Shown piece by piece: positions 38,962 through 51,812 of a DNA stretch of 64,000 nt (positions are counted from its first letter, which is position 1; each line of letters begins with the position of its first letter). The DNA is from Brassica napus (Eukaryota; Streptophyta; Magnoliopsida; Brassicales; Brassicaceae). Made by a program: the position numbers and the translations under genes. The stretch is taken from contig NC_063437.1 of assembly GCF_020379485.1 (NCBI RefSeq), positions 21,911,726 to 21,975,725 on the forward strand, read 5' to 3'. Below the pieces are notes generated by a model, which was given only the letters and a program-made list of their open reading frames with translations, made no database searches and had not been told where the DNA came from.

Positions 38962-39380
38962 AGCTACTCAAACCATTATAAAATAAAATAATTTAAGATG
39001 AATAATTTAGATTAGCAGTAAAACACTTTTTATTCGATAAAACTTTAAAAAAAAAACTAAAATAATATTAACTACAAGTTAAAAATTGTATTTAAGTTTG
39101 GATTTAGTGATTAGAATTTACAATGTATGATTAGAATAAAGATTAGAGTTTGAAGTAATTTGGTCATTTTATATTTTAGATAATTTGCTTTAATTTCAAA
39201 CATATATATATATATATATAAACAAAACAATACCAACCAAAAATACTAAAAAGAAATAACTTAACCTACTTTTTGTATCATCATCAAAGCTTATGGTACT
39301 GTTTATGTTTGGATAGATAACGTAATTCAAAATTAAGTTAGGAAAAGAGGTTTACAACTACAATTTAAATTGTAAATTGT

Positions 39381-39681
39381 AACCTTTTTTATATGTTAAC
39401 ATAATCCGAGTCAAATTAAGTTATGAAAAGATAATAATTTCACTCTTATCCCTTCTTTAATAAAGAGTGCGATGAGTTAATTAACTTAATTTTGATAAAC
39501 TTATACTCCTCTCGGTAATTAAGTGAGAATATCCGAAAATATAAAATTGCTACAATATTTTTTTTTATCTCAAATTGCTACAATATTGGATATAATTTTG
39601 CAATACGTGGAGTATAAAAAGTACGTGAAAGCCGGGAATGGTTTTTTGGAACTCGGATTATGTTAACATATAAAAAAGGTT
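39381..39681. repeat. Fold-back/MITE-like inverted repeat, 31-bp perfect arms
   Basis: The arms at 39381-39411 and 39651-39681 are exact reverse complements over 31 bp (inner end ataatccgagt). The spacer is 239 bp and non-coding. The word ttacaactacaatttaaa flanks the structure in direct orientation at 39352-39369 and 39685-39702, which may be a target duplication or part of longer arms. Superfamily not identified. Confidence 0.7.
39544..39587 (-). mobile_element. Micro-insertion: 12 bp between 16-bp direct repeats
   Basis: aaattgctacaatatt is perfect at 39544-39559 and 39572-39587. It flanks tttttttatctc (minus strand gagataaaaaaa). It sits inside the spacer of the fold-back element, so it is younger than that element. 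Confidence 0.6.
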
Positions 39682-39825
39682 ACGTTACAACTACAATTTA
39701 AAAAAAAAAAACACAACAAAATGTTAAAATGAAGGTGAGTGAGATTGACATGTAACGGTTTGGAATTATTTTGGCTGTCTCAATCTGTAAAAATTATCCC
39801 TTTTCTTACTCCTATGTCCTATCTG

Positions 39826-39878
39826 TCGTCTATTATTTTTCTTTTTTTTTTTGAACTTATGTAATCGTCTATTGTTTT
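39826..39878 (-). mobile_element. Micro-insertion: 25 bp with a T-run between 14-bp repeats
   Basis: tcgtctattatttt (39826-39839) and tcgtctattgtttt (39865-39878) match at 13 of 14. The insert contains a run of T followed by gaacttatgtaa. Confidence 0.5.
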
Positions 39879-41632
39879 GATAATTGATTGGTCAACTTGC
39901 ATTCTTAGAATCTTATTTGTTACTTTCGATATATACCCTTATCTTCTAATTTTCGTTTTATTAGATAGTACGTGTTATTAGCTTTTTGCATTATGTTTTC
40001 CCGAGTTTTTTTTGGGTTAAGAAAGAGCTTTTTTTTTTTTTTGAAAACATACCTAGAGTTATGAACTTATGATGCGTCATAGATTTTGGCCAAAAAGATT
40101 GAAATACTTTATTGACACAAAGTTTATTAGTTAGTTATACTTATATATAGGACTTAATGCAAAAATAATGATATTTTATAAACAAGAGAAAATGACACTT
40201 TTAATTATACGTACTAAAATAGTTATGAATATTATACGTGTGTAATTATAATCATGTAGTGATGTGGCAATAGTAAGAAGTCATCCAAACACATAGAAGC
40301 ATCTAAAGAACTAAGAATCAAACTTGACCTAACTATCCCATCCCGATTAATTCTATATTAATTTAACTTATTAATTAATTTGTCGGCAATTTTAACTTTT
40401 CACTAAATTATATCAATATAAATATTTGTTAGGATTTTTATTCAGATACGTTTAAGAGTTGTCTTTCATATGTTTGGCTGCGGTTTCGCACGCATTGTTT
40501 AATTTGACTCCTTTAGGCATGACCCATAAGAGACTTAAGAGTAGTTAGATTAGTGGCAATTAATTAAATAAATAACAACTATTTCTTGTACGTGAGAAAT
40601 GCATGGCCCACGCTTTATCCATCAATCTTACCTGTTTTATATATATGCTTTGTTGGTAATTTTAAAATATTTGATATTGTACGGATATTTAGTGATTGGT
40701 CCCAAAAAAGGGTATTTTGTAGTTATAAAAAGCGTATTTGTAGAGGTCGAAGTTGTTTGATGGATATGTTACATGTGTCGACAGATAATATAAATGTTTT
40801 AGAGCAAAAACAATATTATATATATGTGGTTACATATGCACTTATGTGATGCACGAACATGTGCTTGTACATATACAACTAAATACATAATATATAAGTT
40901 GGAAACATGGCGAAAGACCCGGATATCTTATACATCTAAATACTTTAGTCAAATTTAAATATCTAAAACGCGAAGAATTCAAATGAAAAAGAAGGAACCA
41001 ACTCGAGCCCGGATCAAAGACCCGGATCCCAGTCCTATTACATTATAACAAATCCTCACAATTTTGTATTTAATTCTTTTCTGTGTGCGAAAGTCAAAAT
41101 GGTACGAACATAAAGAGATATTAGAAAACAGTAAAAGGAAAGGATAATCTCCGTATCGAATTCTAACTTTCATTTGAGAGCAATAGAAATGATCTAGTGG
41201 TCTTACTAATGGTAACTATTTAATATGTTAAAATATTTTATTTAAAATACCAACAACCTAGCCAGTAGAACAATGCACATTTCTTTTCGTTTTTAGAGAG
41301 GCGAAACAATGGTGGGAGAAAAACAAAAAAAAAATATTAAAACATACTATACTATTGTAAAAAACATTAAAAAATCTATTAAGCAAAATAATTGAAGTGA
41401 GAAAAGACAAATGAAAAACAACTGTGTATAAAGCCAAAACACATGATGGATTGATGGGTACATAAAATGCCGAACTTCCAGTTCAATTCCTCTGTATATA
41501 CAAGTATTCCTAATTAACCAAAAAGAAAATGAAAAAAAATTGAACATCTCTCGAAGTGGTAGGCAGGCCCTTTCCCTACATGGGTGGCTACATCATTTCT
41601 CATTTTTTTCCCTGTGACACCCTTCACTTCAA

Positions 41633-41670
41633 CAACAATTCACATTTTTTTAACGACCAACAATTCACAT
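41633..41670 (-). mobile_element. Micro-insertion: 12 bp between 13-bp direct repeats
   Basis: caacaattcacat is perfect at 41633-41645 and 41658-41670, flanking ttttttaacgac (minus strand gtcgttaaaaaa). Confidence 0.55.
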
Positions 41671-43096
41671 AATTATGACAAATATGTACTTTCCCTTTAG
41701 CTTTCCCTCTAGGTATTTACTGTCTTTTTTTAACATCTAATCAGTAAGAAAACAAAACGAAATTTAACCCGATAAATGTTAAACCGAACTTACGTTTTTT
41801 TAAGACCACGAGAATTATAAACCTTCGGTCCATCGGTCCATAATCTTTTTCAGTATCCAAAATTAGCTTTTAAATTTTCTAATTTGATAGGCAATACCCT
41901 AGCTATATAAAAAAAAATTAAGCACAAAATACGAAAAAATAATCCACTTACCATCAGTAAGCTACTAGTGCACCTTTGGTCTGACCCCATATGTTTATTC
42001 GTCATAACACAAACACCACTCCCAAACAAGTATATGAACAATGATTTCTAGAGCTTTCCTCCATTGGAGGTCAACTACCTACACTTGATCACTATTATGA
42101 TCTTTCATTTCACCACATTACTGTTAGGGTTACTTTTTAATCATTTACCTCGCTATTACTTTTTAACAAATATTGATCACTCGTTTCATTTTGAAACTAG
42201 GTAATAACAAAAGATGTTCTAAAGATTTAGCATCACATTTACCTCTAGACGATGGCATATATATATATATGTGCATGTATAGTTGTCGGACAATATATTT
42301 CATTCGATTCAAAAGTTATAAATAGAAACTCAACTAGTAATATTTTAAATAACCCTTTTCACAACTAGTGTTTTGTATAAATTGATTTGACTAGTTAGAA
42401 GTGTAAGATCGACCTCAAGTGCAAATACGACTCTATAATCTTAAAAGTTGTGCACTAAACGAAGTACAACAACAACAAATGAGGTCATCACTCATATCTA
42501 TAAAGAGATAGATGTCATTAGGGCAATTGATTAGCCTAGTTGAAGACCACATCTCCTTAACGTTTGTGTGCGTTGTCTGGTCATGCGTGTGAATCTCTCT
42601 ACGCACGTACAATATATTACGGATATATAACAAATTTTGACATCATCTTATACATCTGAAAATTATATTAATATATGTATCTATAATCTTGTTACGTATC
42701 GTTTCATTTGGAAAGAGAGACTGCCGATTGTCGTCCATAATTTTTTTTTTTGTTAAAGTCTTCCAGCATAATATATAAGCAGTGTCGCAAATTATTTGAA
42801 ATCCTTGTAGACTTTTTTTACTGAAAACCCTAGACGTTAATAGAAATAGAAAATCTTCTTACATATTAAGCACGAAAAAATTCCAAACGTCAAGAGTTTT
42901 CGGATTGATTCTCAAAGTTAATGTAAGAAAAGATGCATGGAATATGTTGTCGTCCACTTACACAATAAAGCATGAAACATCGATGCATGAAGTCTAGACT
43001 TCCAATGTCTAAAAATAAATATATAACTATTATAGGGTCTTTTCATTATCATGTCTCCTCCTCACTTCCTTTTGCAATTCGTCATTTTAACTACAG

Positions 43097-43146
43097 CCAC
43101 TATAATTCTCTTCAATCTTATCATCCACTATAATTCTCTTCAATCT
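43097..43146. repeat. 22-bp direct repeat, period 28
   Basis: The 22-bp word starting ccactataattctcttcaat is at 43097-43118 and 43125-43146, separated by tatcat. It has no A/T run, so it is a plain duplication. Confidence 0.7.
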
Positions 43147-43748
43147 GAACCATAATAGTTATCATTTATTTCTACGTATAATAATAATATTCTATGAAAT
43201 TTAAATTCCAGGAAATTTAGGAGCCTCTAAATTGCAATAATGTCCCATATATAGTTTGACTGCAATTAAACGCGCAAATCATTAACATTACTCAAATAAA
43301 CTTTGTAGGCAATTGATTCAGACACAAGGACCGACCAACTCGAGAACAATGAATGGATATGATGCATCCTTAATAAAAAGCTTATTTTTTTAATTGATAG
43401 TCGGAGGGTAATCAAAATGAAAACTCCCTCCGAATAGATGGTGAATGAAACGTTCTAACTTTAAGCCTATAAGCCCAATGGGCTATCTAAGAAGGTAAGA
43501 GATAGATTATTTTGTTAATCAATATTTCAGTAATGGGCTGAACTGTATTGACCCATAACAAAAAAAAACTTGATTATAGAGATTTTTAATTGAAAAACAA
43601 ATATATTCGACGTATTTTTAACGCTTACTGGATGATATAAGTAGAGATTTTTTTCTGTCAAACACAAAAAAAAAAAAAAAAATCATCGTGAAACGTTGGA
43701 AAGCGACGAGCATCGGCATCAGATCTCGTGCGGCGGTTGTGTTCTTCG

Positions 43749-44106
43749 GTACGTTGATTCCTCCTCCTCCATCTCTCTCACTCTCTCGCTTTACTGAGAT
43801 CTGGATCCTTGCGCAGCTTCATGGCTCTGTCATTTTCCCAGATCCGTTGTGTTTCTTAACGAATTAGAGGTGTTTACTTGTGATTCGCTAGTTTGCGATG
43901 CTGGATCTGTATGTATCTGCGCCGTAGGAAAATGTATATTAGTTCGCTTCGCTAGATCAGGGCTCTTCTCTTGTTGTATTCACCAGGTCTAACAATCGAT
44001 CGATGATTTAGATCTTTGATTCGAAACTATTATCATCCTGATTCGATCATAATCATCAGAGGTTCACAATGCAAGATTTGATCAATTGCGTTTTTGTAAT
44101 CATCAG
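43749..44106 (+). other. Intron in the 5' leader of ARF1
   Basis: Donor ttcg|gtacgtt and acceptor atcatcag|ggttt, 358 bp, T-rich, upstream of the ATG at 44135. Leader introns are usual in plant ARF1 genes. Leader exon 1 probably starts near 43690. Confidence 0.7.
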
Positions 44107-44131
44107 GGTTTAGAATAAAAGGAAAGGATAG

Positions 44132-45115
<984 letters not shown>

Positions 45116-45511
45116 AAAGGAGGTAGCAAGATTCCTCCCTGCTTGTTTCGCTAGTACTATAAAAACGAAACCAAGATTTTATTATCATATGTTCGTCTTC
45201 TCGCATCTCAAACTCAAAACCATATCACATTTTGTACTTTCCTTTAATAACTCACCTCTTTTACTTTCGGATATTAATTTCTTTATTCAAATTTGAACTT
45301 CGGAAACTTACAATCTACAACACACAAAATACATGAAAGCGCACACAATAATCAAACAAGTAAGAAAACAAAAACACATGTCAACCTCAAAAGCCCATGA
45401 AAGCAGAGACATGTGTGGTTGTCGAGCCAACACAGCCCCCTATCCACTTACTGCCCGGACAAACCCCGAATCTACTTCACCGACGGTTTAACTTCTAAAT
45501 AATTTCGACAA
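45116..45511. other. Shared 3' region of ARF1 and GolS1 (convergent)
   Basis: The two genes end tail to tail 396 bp apart. This holds both 3' UTRs. No further gene. Confidence 0.6.
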
Positions 45512-46829
45512 TCAAGCAGCGGACGGTGCAGTGACGTACTTGACCGGTCCAGCTTCAGTAAGAGCGGAGATAAACGGCTTCAGATTCACCACATCCGACT
45601 CTTCCACAAGGTCTCCGACAGATTTCTTGTAATCCAAGGAATCATCATTGTAGATATCCCACCATTTGTTAACCAACATTTTGATGTCTTCCCTCTCCAT
45701 ATTAGCTTCCTTCCCTGTGTATCTCCATGGCTTCGAACCCTGTAATTACAAAAGCAAACAAAAATGTGTTAGAACTCAATAAGAAATCATTGGTCTAAAC
45801 AAATAAAAGTTCGGATGTAAGATAACTCACCGCTGCACAGTAGTGAACCACCTTGACCTTATCGAGCTCCACATTTTCTGGATGACGCCATAGCATCGCT
45901 AGGACGAGATTGTAAACTAAAGGAATCGGCTTGTAGATTTTCTCGAAGTACATGTTCAGAAAGTCCTACACAATCAAATCCACAACTTAAAAAAAAAAGA
46001 GCAAGAAAACAGAACATAACAAGTACGACTACTAACTTTTTCTTTCTTACCTGTTCAGCGAAAGGAGTCGGAGGAGTGATCTTTAAGGTTCTTAGCAGAT
46101 CCTCGTAAGTATCTAGACCAGGTTCGAACACGAACATCCCGGCGTTGAAGTAAAGAGACGGTGGTTCACCAAGCTCTTCCTTCGGCCACTGGACTTTCTC
46201 AGGGCATTGTTGGCAGTATCCGATCTTGTATTGCGGCGTGTGGCTCCACGTTTTCTCGCAGAAACAGTCCATCACCGCGTAGAAATAGCCATCAGGGAGA
46301 TCAAACAAGTGATCGATGTTCTCGTAGACTTGAATGTCTCCATCCAAATATAACATTTTACTATACTCCACAAACTATACATTTACACAACAAAACAGAG
46401 CATTAACCATATTTTATAAGTTAGTTATTTTCAAACTAACACAAAAAAGGGTTACTAAAACGACGGCGTATAGTGAATTATAAGTACCTTCCAGATACGG
46501 AGTTTGGAGTAGTTGATGACGTAATAAGCCATGGCAAACTGGGTCTGGTTCTCGGGTGGGTAAACGGGTTCGATCTCGCGGACAATGCAACCTTGTTCCA
46601 CAAGTACACGACGGTGCTCCTCCGGGACGTCTGGTAATATCGCCACGACGAGTGGATACGCCGATTTGACTTTTCTTAGTCCTTTGGCTAAGCCTACGAC
46701 TCCTTTGACGTAGTCACCGTTTCCAGCTAGAAATGTAACGTATGCTCGATCACCGTGGACTGGTGGTGACGGTTTAGTTATCGTCACGGCGGATTTAACG
46801 GTGGTGGTTTGTGTAAGCTCCGGAGCCAT
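45512..46829 (-). CDS. GOLS1: Galactinol synthase (GT8 family)
   Basis: Four exons: 46829-46488, 46374-46051, 45965-45831, 45739-45512. They give 342 aa (AtGolS1 344). The enzyme transfers galactose from UDP-galactose to myo-inositol, making galactinol, the donor for raffinose-family oligosaccharides; it acts in the cytosol. Seen in the sequence: RAYVTFLAGNGDYVKGV near the start, the GT8 metal-binding DxD in YLDGDIQVYENIDHLF, the family block FNAGMFVFEP, HYCAAGSKPWRYTG, and the C-terminal APSAA pentapeptide typical of galactinol synthases. Synteny matches At2g47180. Upstream heat-shock-like and G-box elements fit the heat- and drought-induced expression known for GolS1. Confidence 0.97.
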
Positions 46830-46837
46830 GTGAGAAG

Positions 46838-47031
46838 CACGTGAGTTTGGAAGATTTAGAGTAAATGTGATGAGAGAAGAGTTTTTGTTGTTGTCTTGTT
46901 TTGTGTTTAATGATGTGCTAAACAGGGACTTTTATAAGCGCTAGGATTAGTTGTCATCATGAGTTCTGGAGCGTACACGTGTAAGTTTAAGATCGGACGG
47001 TGGTGATTGGCACTTGGTGAGAGTTCTGGAA
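46838..47031 (-). promoter_or_regulatory. GolS1 upstream region: TATA, G-box/ABRE and heat-shock-like sites
   Basis: TATAAAAG on the minus strand at 46936-46929. CACGTG at 46838-46843 lies in the leader. Palindrome acacgtgt lies near 46975-46982. gagttctgga occurs twice, at 46961 and 47021; the second gives TTCtgGAA (47024-47031), two inverted heat-shock half-sites. These are motif matches only; regulation by HSF and ABA is inferred from what is known of GolS1. Confidence 0.5.
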
Positions 47032-48005
47032 GTGGGACTAACGGGAAGGTTAGTACGGAAAATGCTAGAAGCAGCTACGCTATTGTGAGAAATAGAAGAT
47101 TGTTTATTCCCTGTGGCCGGGTGCATTGAATATTCCTGTAGTCCTAAACATACGTTAAGTTAATTCGTCTGAATAATCTAGGCTATGTTTTGTGAAATGG
47201 ATAATATAGTAAAGAGATGACAGATAAATTAAGCAAAGGAATAAAACTGAAGATAACTTCTCTTTAGGTGCAAGATTAAGAAGCCATGTTATTGTTAGAG
47301 CCGGAGACTCATTGGTAAATATGGAAAGAAGTGAGACAACTATGATTTGTTACAAGTCTTTTAATTATTCTTCACTCAGATTGGGCTTCTAGTTAACAAA
47401 CCGTATCCCTAGAAAAGCCCAAGTGACCAGTAAAGAAAAAGAGAGGGGCTTTGTGCTCTGGTGAGTGTAGAGGCTTAAACCCGTACCTAATGATCTTAAA
47501 ACCATGTGTACATTTTAACAAAAAAAAGTTCAAACGTGTTTTGTGTTGCAAACTTTGACAAAAGAAAATAGGGTGAGATTAATGAGAGTGTGTCTGCCAA
47601 AAGTGTCGGTTGAGGTTGGACTTTTATCTTAATCATCGCCGGTCGTCTTTGATTTTGGTTCCTTTTTATTCATCTGCTTCCATTATCGTTTACTTCACTT
47701 TCTCTTTGATTCCTTCCTTCGCAAAGCTTTTCATTTCAGAGAATATATTCCCATTCAGAGTCAACTCCCACATTGTCAACTCCCACAGTGTCCGAATTTA
47801 GGCGACATGCATTACATTTACTTCCAATTTTTGAAATTTCACTTTTCACGGTTAATGGAAGAAGACCTCTGACCTTTTTATACTGGAAATGATAGACTCC
47901 TACGATTCCATTTATTTTTCTCTTTTCTTATACTAGTATTTTACTAACTTGTTTTTATGGAGTTTACACACATATCCTCCTAGCATTTTCTGACATATTT
48001 ATACA

Positions 48006-48044
48006 CACACCCTTTTTTTTAATAAAACACTGCACACCCTTTTT
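48006..48044 (-). mobile_element. Micro-insertion: 15 bp between 12-bp direct repeats
   Basis: cacacccttttt at 48006-48017 and 48033-48044 flanks tttaataaaacactg. Confidence 0.4.
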
Positions 48045-48091
48045 ATGGAATTCCTTTTTCTTTCTTCGATAATGGTCATGAAACTAGTTTG

Positions 48092-48132
48092 AAAGTATTT
48101 TATTACTTGTGCACAAAAAGTATTTTATTACT
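48092..48132. mobile_element. Micro-insertion-like: 9 bp between 16-bp direct repeats
   Basis: aaagtattttattact is perfect at 48092-48107 and 48117-48132, flanking tgtgcacaa. The insert lacks an A/T run, so it may instead be a simple local duplication. Confidence 0.35.
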
Positions 48133-48503
48133 CTGAAATATTCCTCCAAAAGAGATGCTAAACCATTACTTTCCATTATCTTTGTGAATATCATTTCACA
48201 GGCTCTATCAAAGACTATGTGATACATTGAACTTAAAAAGGATGCAAGTACGTAGACCATACGTATACGTCTATATGGGTGCGTTGATGAGGAAGATGCT
48301 AAAATATGGATATTTCCATGGTCATGAGTTCAGAGTTTAGAACCACATGCATGCTTTAAAGTTTAAAGTTCGAACCTCTCACTAGAGGATTCTCCTCTGC
48401 GTCATCATCTTTACGCCATCGCTTCTATGACATGCACAATAAATAATTGTAAATAATTTATAGTTTATAAATATAGATTCAAAATATTTTTCTTTTCTGT
48501 TAA

Positions 48504-48557
48504 AGGAGATGTAGACGATACAAGTTTTCATAAAAAAAAGAGAGGAGATGTACACGA
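48504..48557 (+). mobile_element. Micro-insertion: 24 bp ending in A-run, 15-bp repeats
   Basis: aggagatgtagacga (48504-48518) and aggagatgtacacga (48543-48557) match at 14 of 15. The insert starts tacaagttttcat and ends in an A-run plus gag. Confidence 0.45.
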
Positions 48558-49524
48558 GTACATGACCCAAAACGGATCCATCAACAAGAGATACAAATAC
48601 AGTCAAATATATTCATTAGCCAATTCCCTTTTAGAGGCTTATCTATTGCATGCCCCTATAATATACAAGTGTTTTATTTTGATTTCGGGATTGACCTGTA
48701 TGATAGAGATTTTCGTTGGAGGCTTATGTGTTATGTCGCATCCGATAGGAACTGGACATAACCAGATGACAAAAAGAAAGAGGCTTTGCATATGAATATG
48801 ACAGAATTTTGAGCGTGTAAGTTAAAAAGATTGTGGGTTCTACTTTTGGTACTTCTTCTGATTCTGATAGATCGTAAACGTCTTTTTATGGCCTTATAGT
48901 TATTGAAATAAACAGAAAGTATTATTTCAGCAAAATAAATCAATATGAAAGAGAGAATAGACACAAAAGACCGACGTCAGTAAGGAAAAAAAGTTTATTT
49001 GTGGTATCATATAGTTTAATATCCAATGGATGTAACAATTCACTGAGTCGGGGTGCTTCAACAAAAAAACAGTTGGTTTCTTCACCAAAAGTCTGAGATG
49101 CTGATACAACCCTAATCTAACCTATATTCGGATTAAATTGACACGTCATTACTTGTGTGTGTTTTGTCCTAAGCGGAAAGTTAGAAGCAGACAAGTGTCT
49201 ATTAAATCCATTGAGATCTGATTCACTTCTCAGATACATACACTTAATCGAGAGTGTTGCTTTCCCAAGAACTATGGAGGCTACTATTTATGTGCCTTCG
49301 TGTAAATAATACTGTGTTTACTTACTTTACTTGAACTCCTTTATTTTAATTCATAATTTTAGTATTTTTTCAACCCTCCTTTTTAATCGAGTGGATCGCT
49401 CTGATATGTACGCATCAAATATACACGTTAATAATTCTTGTGTTCAAATGTTTTAAGTTAACCCAATATAATGTTCGATCATTAATTAGATGATTCCTAT
49501 ATAGATGTTTGTTTGGAGTTTTTA

Positions 49525-49568
49525 ATGCTCTTATATATTTTTTTTTTGGGTAAAATATGCTCTTATAT
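49525..49568 (-). mobile_element. Micro-insertion: 20 bp, T-run plus gggtaaaat, 12-bp repeats
   Basis: atgctcttatat is perfect at 49525-49536 and 49557-49568. The insert is a, ten T, then gggtaaaat. It is close in sequence to the insert at 11500-11519, suggesting one source family. Confidence 0.6.
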
Positions 49569-49870
49569 TCTTACTTTGATCATGCATGTATTAAAATTTA
49601 TATAAGATCTAATGATTTTTTGGATTGATATGAAACTACATTTGTTCTCAGTTGTCTATACATATTTTAATGTTTTATTATAGCGACCATTATTTGTTAC
49701 AGGTTTAATAACATATCATACAACTTTATCTCAAATATAAGCATTAACCATGTACAATACAGATTATAGTCGTTTTATTAATATATTATTAGTATATGAT
49801 TATAATTTCAGAATAAATATAAGAAAATATGGTGTTAAGTATTCACACTGAAATCAATACATAATTTTAA

Positions 49871-50152
49871 AACTATGGGTCAATAGACCGGGTGATTGTG
49901 GTCGAGTGGTAAGGAGACGGGGCTGAGACACCAACATGTTTCAGGTTCGATCCACCTGCTGCGCGAAACTAAGTCACAATTATCCTGGTCACCCAACACG
50001 GATATGGGCCCATGCTTTAGGGCTCATTTGAATATCCGGGGAGAGGGTCTATCCGTGGGCTGCACCTTCCCTTGGGGATTAGTCTGGGCCTCTCCATGGG
50101 CTTGGGATACCCCCAGGTTAATCAAAAAAAAAAAAAAAAACTATGGGTCAAT
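49871..50152 (+). mobile_element. tRNA-derived SINE with 14-bp target-site duplication
   Basis: The target duplication aactatgggtcaat is perfect at 49871-49884 and 50139-50152. The body (49885-50138, 254 bp) begins with a tRNA-like head. An A-box-like word (tggtcgagtgg, near 49902) and a B-box (ggttcgatcc, 49944-49953) form an internal RNA polymerase III promoter. The 3' end is ggttaatc followed by a long A-run. Complete and bounded, so a fairly recent insertion. Brassicaceae SB/RathE SINE families are candidates; the family was not determined. Confidence 0.9.
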
Positions 50153-50328
50153 GGCGATCTTTTCTTCCACTTGAATTTTTACAAAAAAAATAATAATACG
50201 AGATTGCACGTACTTTTTACGGCAAACACTGAAAGTATTATTATTATCTTACGGCAAGTTTTAGCAACAAAACATTTGTTGTATTATTCTTCATACATTT
50301 ACGTACATAGCTTTATTAATCCCAACGC

Positions 50329-50372
50329 ACGATAAAATGTTCAACAAAAGAAAAAAAGTACGATAAAATGTT
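50329..50372 (+). mobile_element. Micro-insertion: A-rich 18 bp between 13-bp repeats
   Basis: acgataaaatgtt is perfect at 50329-50341 and 50360-50372, flanking caacaaaagaaaaaaagt. Confidence 0.5.
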
Positions 50373-50915
50373 GTTGAAAATAACTCAAAATGTCTTACCG
50401 TTTGTGTAAATATATATCAGTCGTAGTGATGGACAAAGGAAAGACGTCTCTTTGACTACTCCTCAATCTTAAGACAAAATGTGGTAAAATCCTAAAGCAG
50501 CGTCTTTAACTCGCCTAACTCCATTTCTCATTTGACTTTGCTTCAAATGTCAATAGTCCAATGTTATTTAGCTGCACACAAAATTAGTAAATTAAGATAT
50601 TTTTTTTCTTTCTAATATATACTCAAAGTCCATTCCGTGGTAAACTAGTTTTAAGTACTAAGCCATGTTTAATTGTTTACCGAGTACTTACTTAAAGTGA
50701 TCTGAAAGTTCTATATGGAAAGCGTGTGTTTATTTATTTGTTGAAAAATCAAGATCATTATAGAATAATTGTTTACTCCAAAATTTATATTACTCCAAAT
50801 TCCGTTGAAAAAATATCAATCAAGTGAAATACTATTTCACTTATTTACTCTAGTTATTATTCTAAAAAGAAAAAACATACACACAATTTTACTTTGACTT
50901 TAGTTAGAGGAAAAC

Positions 50916-50970
50916 AATTTACTCTATTTTTCTTTTTCTTTTTTTTTTGATCAAATTTACTCTATTTTTC
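50916..50970 (-). mobile_element. Micro-insertion: 21 bp T-rich between 17-bp repeats
   Basis: aatttactctatttttc is perfect at 50916-50932 and 50954-50970. The insert on the minus strand is tgatc followed by an A-rich tail. The full SINE nearby also ends ..aatc plus A-run. Confidence 0.6.
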
Positions 50971-51389
50971 CAGCTCTTCTTTTATTCCATATTACTCCTA
51001 ATAATACCCAGCAAACCCTAGATCATTCTCAATTTCTTAAACATAAACATATTTTTTCCACGTCATGCACGAGGGACTACTAGCTTGGTCAGTTTCCTTC
51101 CACAATATTCTGGTAAAAATAAAAGCAATAGATACTTATATTTTTACTAGTCATTGATTCTACCCCATAGTCTTGTAGGAATAATATCATTCATAAAGAA
51201 ACTATAGAATATGTTGAAAATGTCACAGATATGGAAACTCAAAAGAAATACATTAAAAAAAAATCAGAGACTGACGAAATTATTGGAAAACTAAGGTAAT
51301 CGATAATAGGACATAAATTTATAGTTACAGAAGTGATCTGAGTCTGTTCTAGAGTTTCATCCCTCAAACTATAGGCTGTGAAGCCCCCG

Positions 51390-51421
51390 CCCCCCCCCCC
51401 CCCCCCCCCCCTTTTTTTTTT
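51390..51421. repeat. Homopolymer tract: 22 C followed by 10 T
   Basis: Twenty-two C then ten T, preceded by cccccg. Very unusual in this AT-rich sequence; real or an assembly artefact. Confidence 0.9.
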
Positions 51422-51583
51422 GTATCCTTCATATAAAAAATGAAGAAGATGAAATGGTGATTAGCAACAATATTTGATTGATAATTCAGAAGTAATCAGT
51501 CATTTTAATCCGATTACAAATATACAACAACTTAAGTCTCGCCTACTGTGTGGTACAATCTAGAAACTTTACGAATAGAACTC

Positions 51584-51812
51584 TTAGAGCACGATTATCG
51601 GTGGTGGGAGGAGGGCTCTTACGTGTAGGTCCCACCATCTTTTTGTAAAAACCGTGCTTCAATGTCGTCAAATAAGATGTTTGCTGGCTCCACAGACATG
51701 TAGCGGTCTGAATTAGTTTATTTTTAATTTTTTTTTTAAATCAGAAAACAAAAACAAAAAGAAAAAAAAATTTAAGAACCCAAAAACGTTATTATCGATA
51801 ATCATGCTCTTA
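51584..51812. mobile_element. PIF/Harbinger-type MITE with TTA target duplication
   Basis: The element spans 51587-51809 (223 bp). Terminal inverted repeats are GAGCACGATTATCG (51587-51600) and CGATAATCATGCTC (51796-51809), 13 of 14 matching. Both sides carry the 3-bp duplication TTA (51584-51586 and 51810-51812). A TTA/TAA duplication and short termini are typical of PIF/Harbinger MITEs. Non-coding. It lies about 520 bp upstream of the MYB2 ATG. The DNA just to its right (from gagcataaatatcaccg) looks like part of a related element. Confidence 0.75.

Larger units (their letters stand above)
38962..43680. other. Long AT-rich intergenic region, BOR1 and ARF1 upstream DNA
   Basis: BOR1 and ARF1 are divergent across this 4.7 kb. 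No convincing gene. Contains a fold-back repeat (39381-39681), three micro-insertions (39544, 39826 and 41633) and a short 22-bp direct repeat (43097-43146). Near ARF1 there are TGGGCT/AGCCCA site-II-type motifs (43471-43485), common in promoters of housekeeping plant genes. Confidence 0.55.
47032..49870. other. Intergenic, no gene recognised
   Basis: AT-rich. Contains four micro-insertions (48006, 48092, 48504 and 49525). Open frames are short and show no family resemblance. Confidence 0.5.
50153..51583. other. Intergenic, no gene recognised
   Basis: AT-rich. Holds two micro-insertions (50329 and 50916) and a long C homopolymer (51390-51411). Confidence 0.5.

Noticed and set aside
43097..43146. 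22-bp direct repeat counted as another micro-insertion
   Set aside because: The intervening tatcat has no A/T run, so it is listed only as a local duplication.
48371..48440. B-box-like gttcgaacc near 48370 as a second SINE or tRNA
   Set aside because: No A box at the right spacing, no poly(A) tail and no target duplication.
49896..50174. A 92-residue frame and a tRNA gene at 49.9-50.2 kb
   Set aside because: The A and B boxes and tRNA-like head belong to a SINE with a poly(A) tail and target duplication; the frame is accidental.
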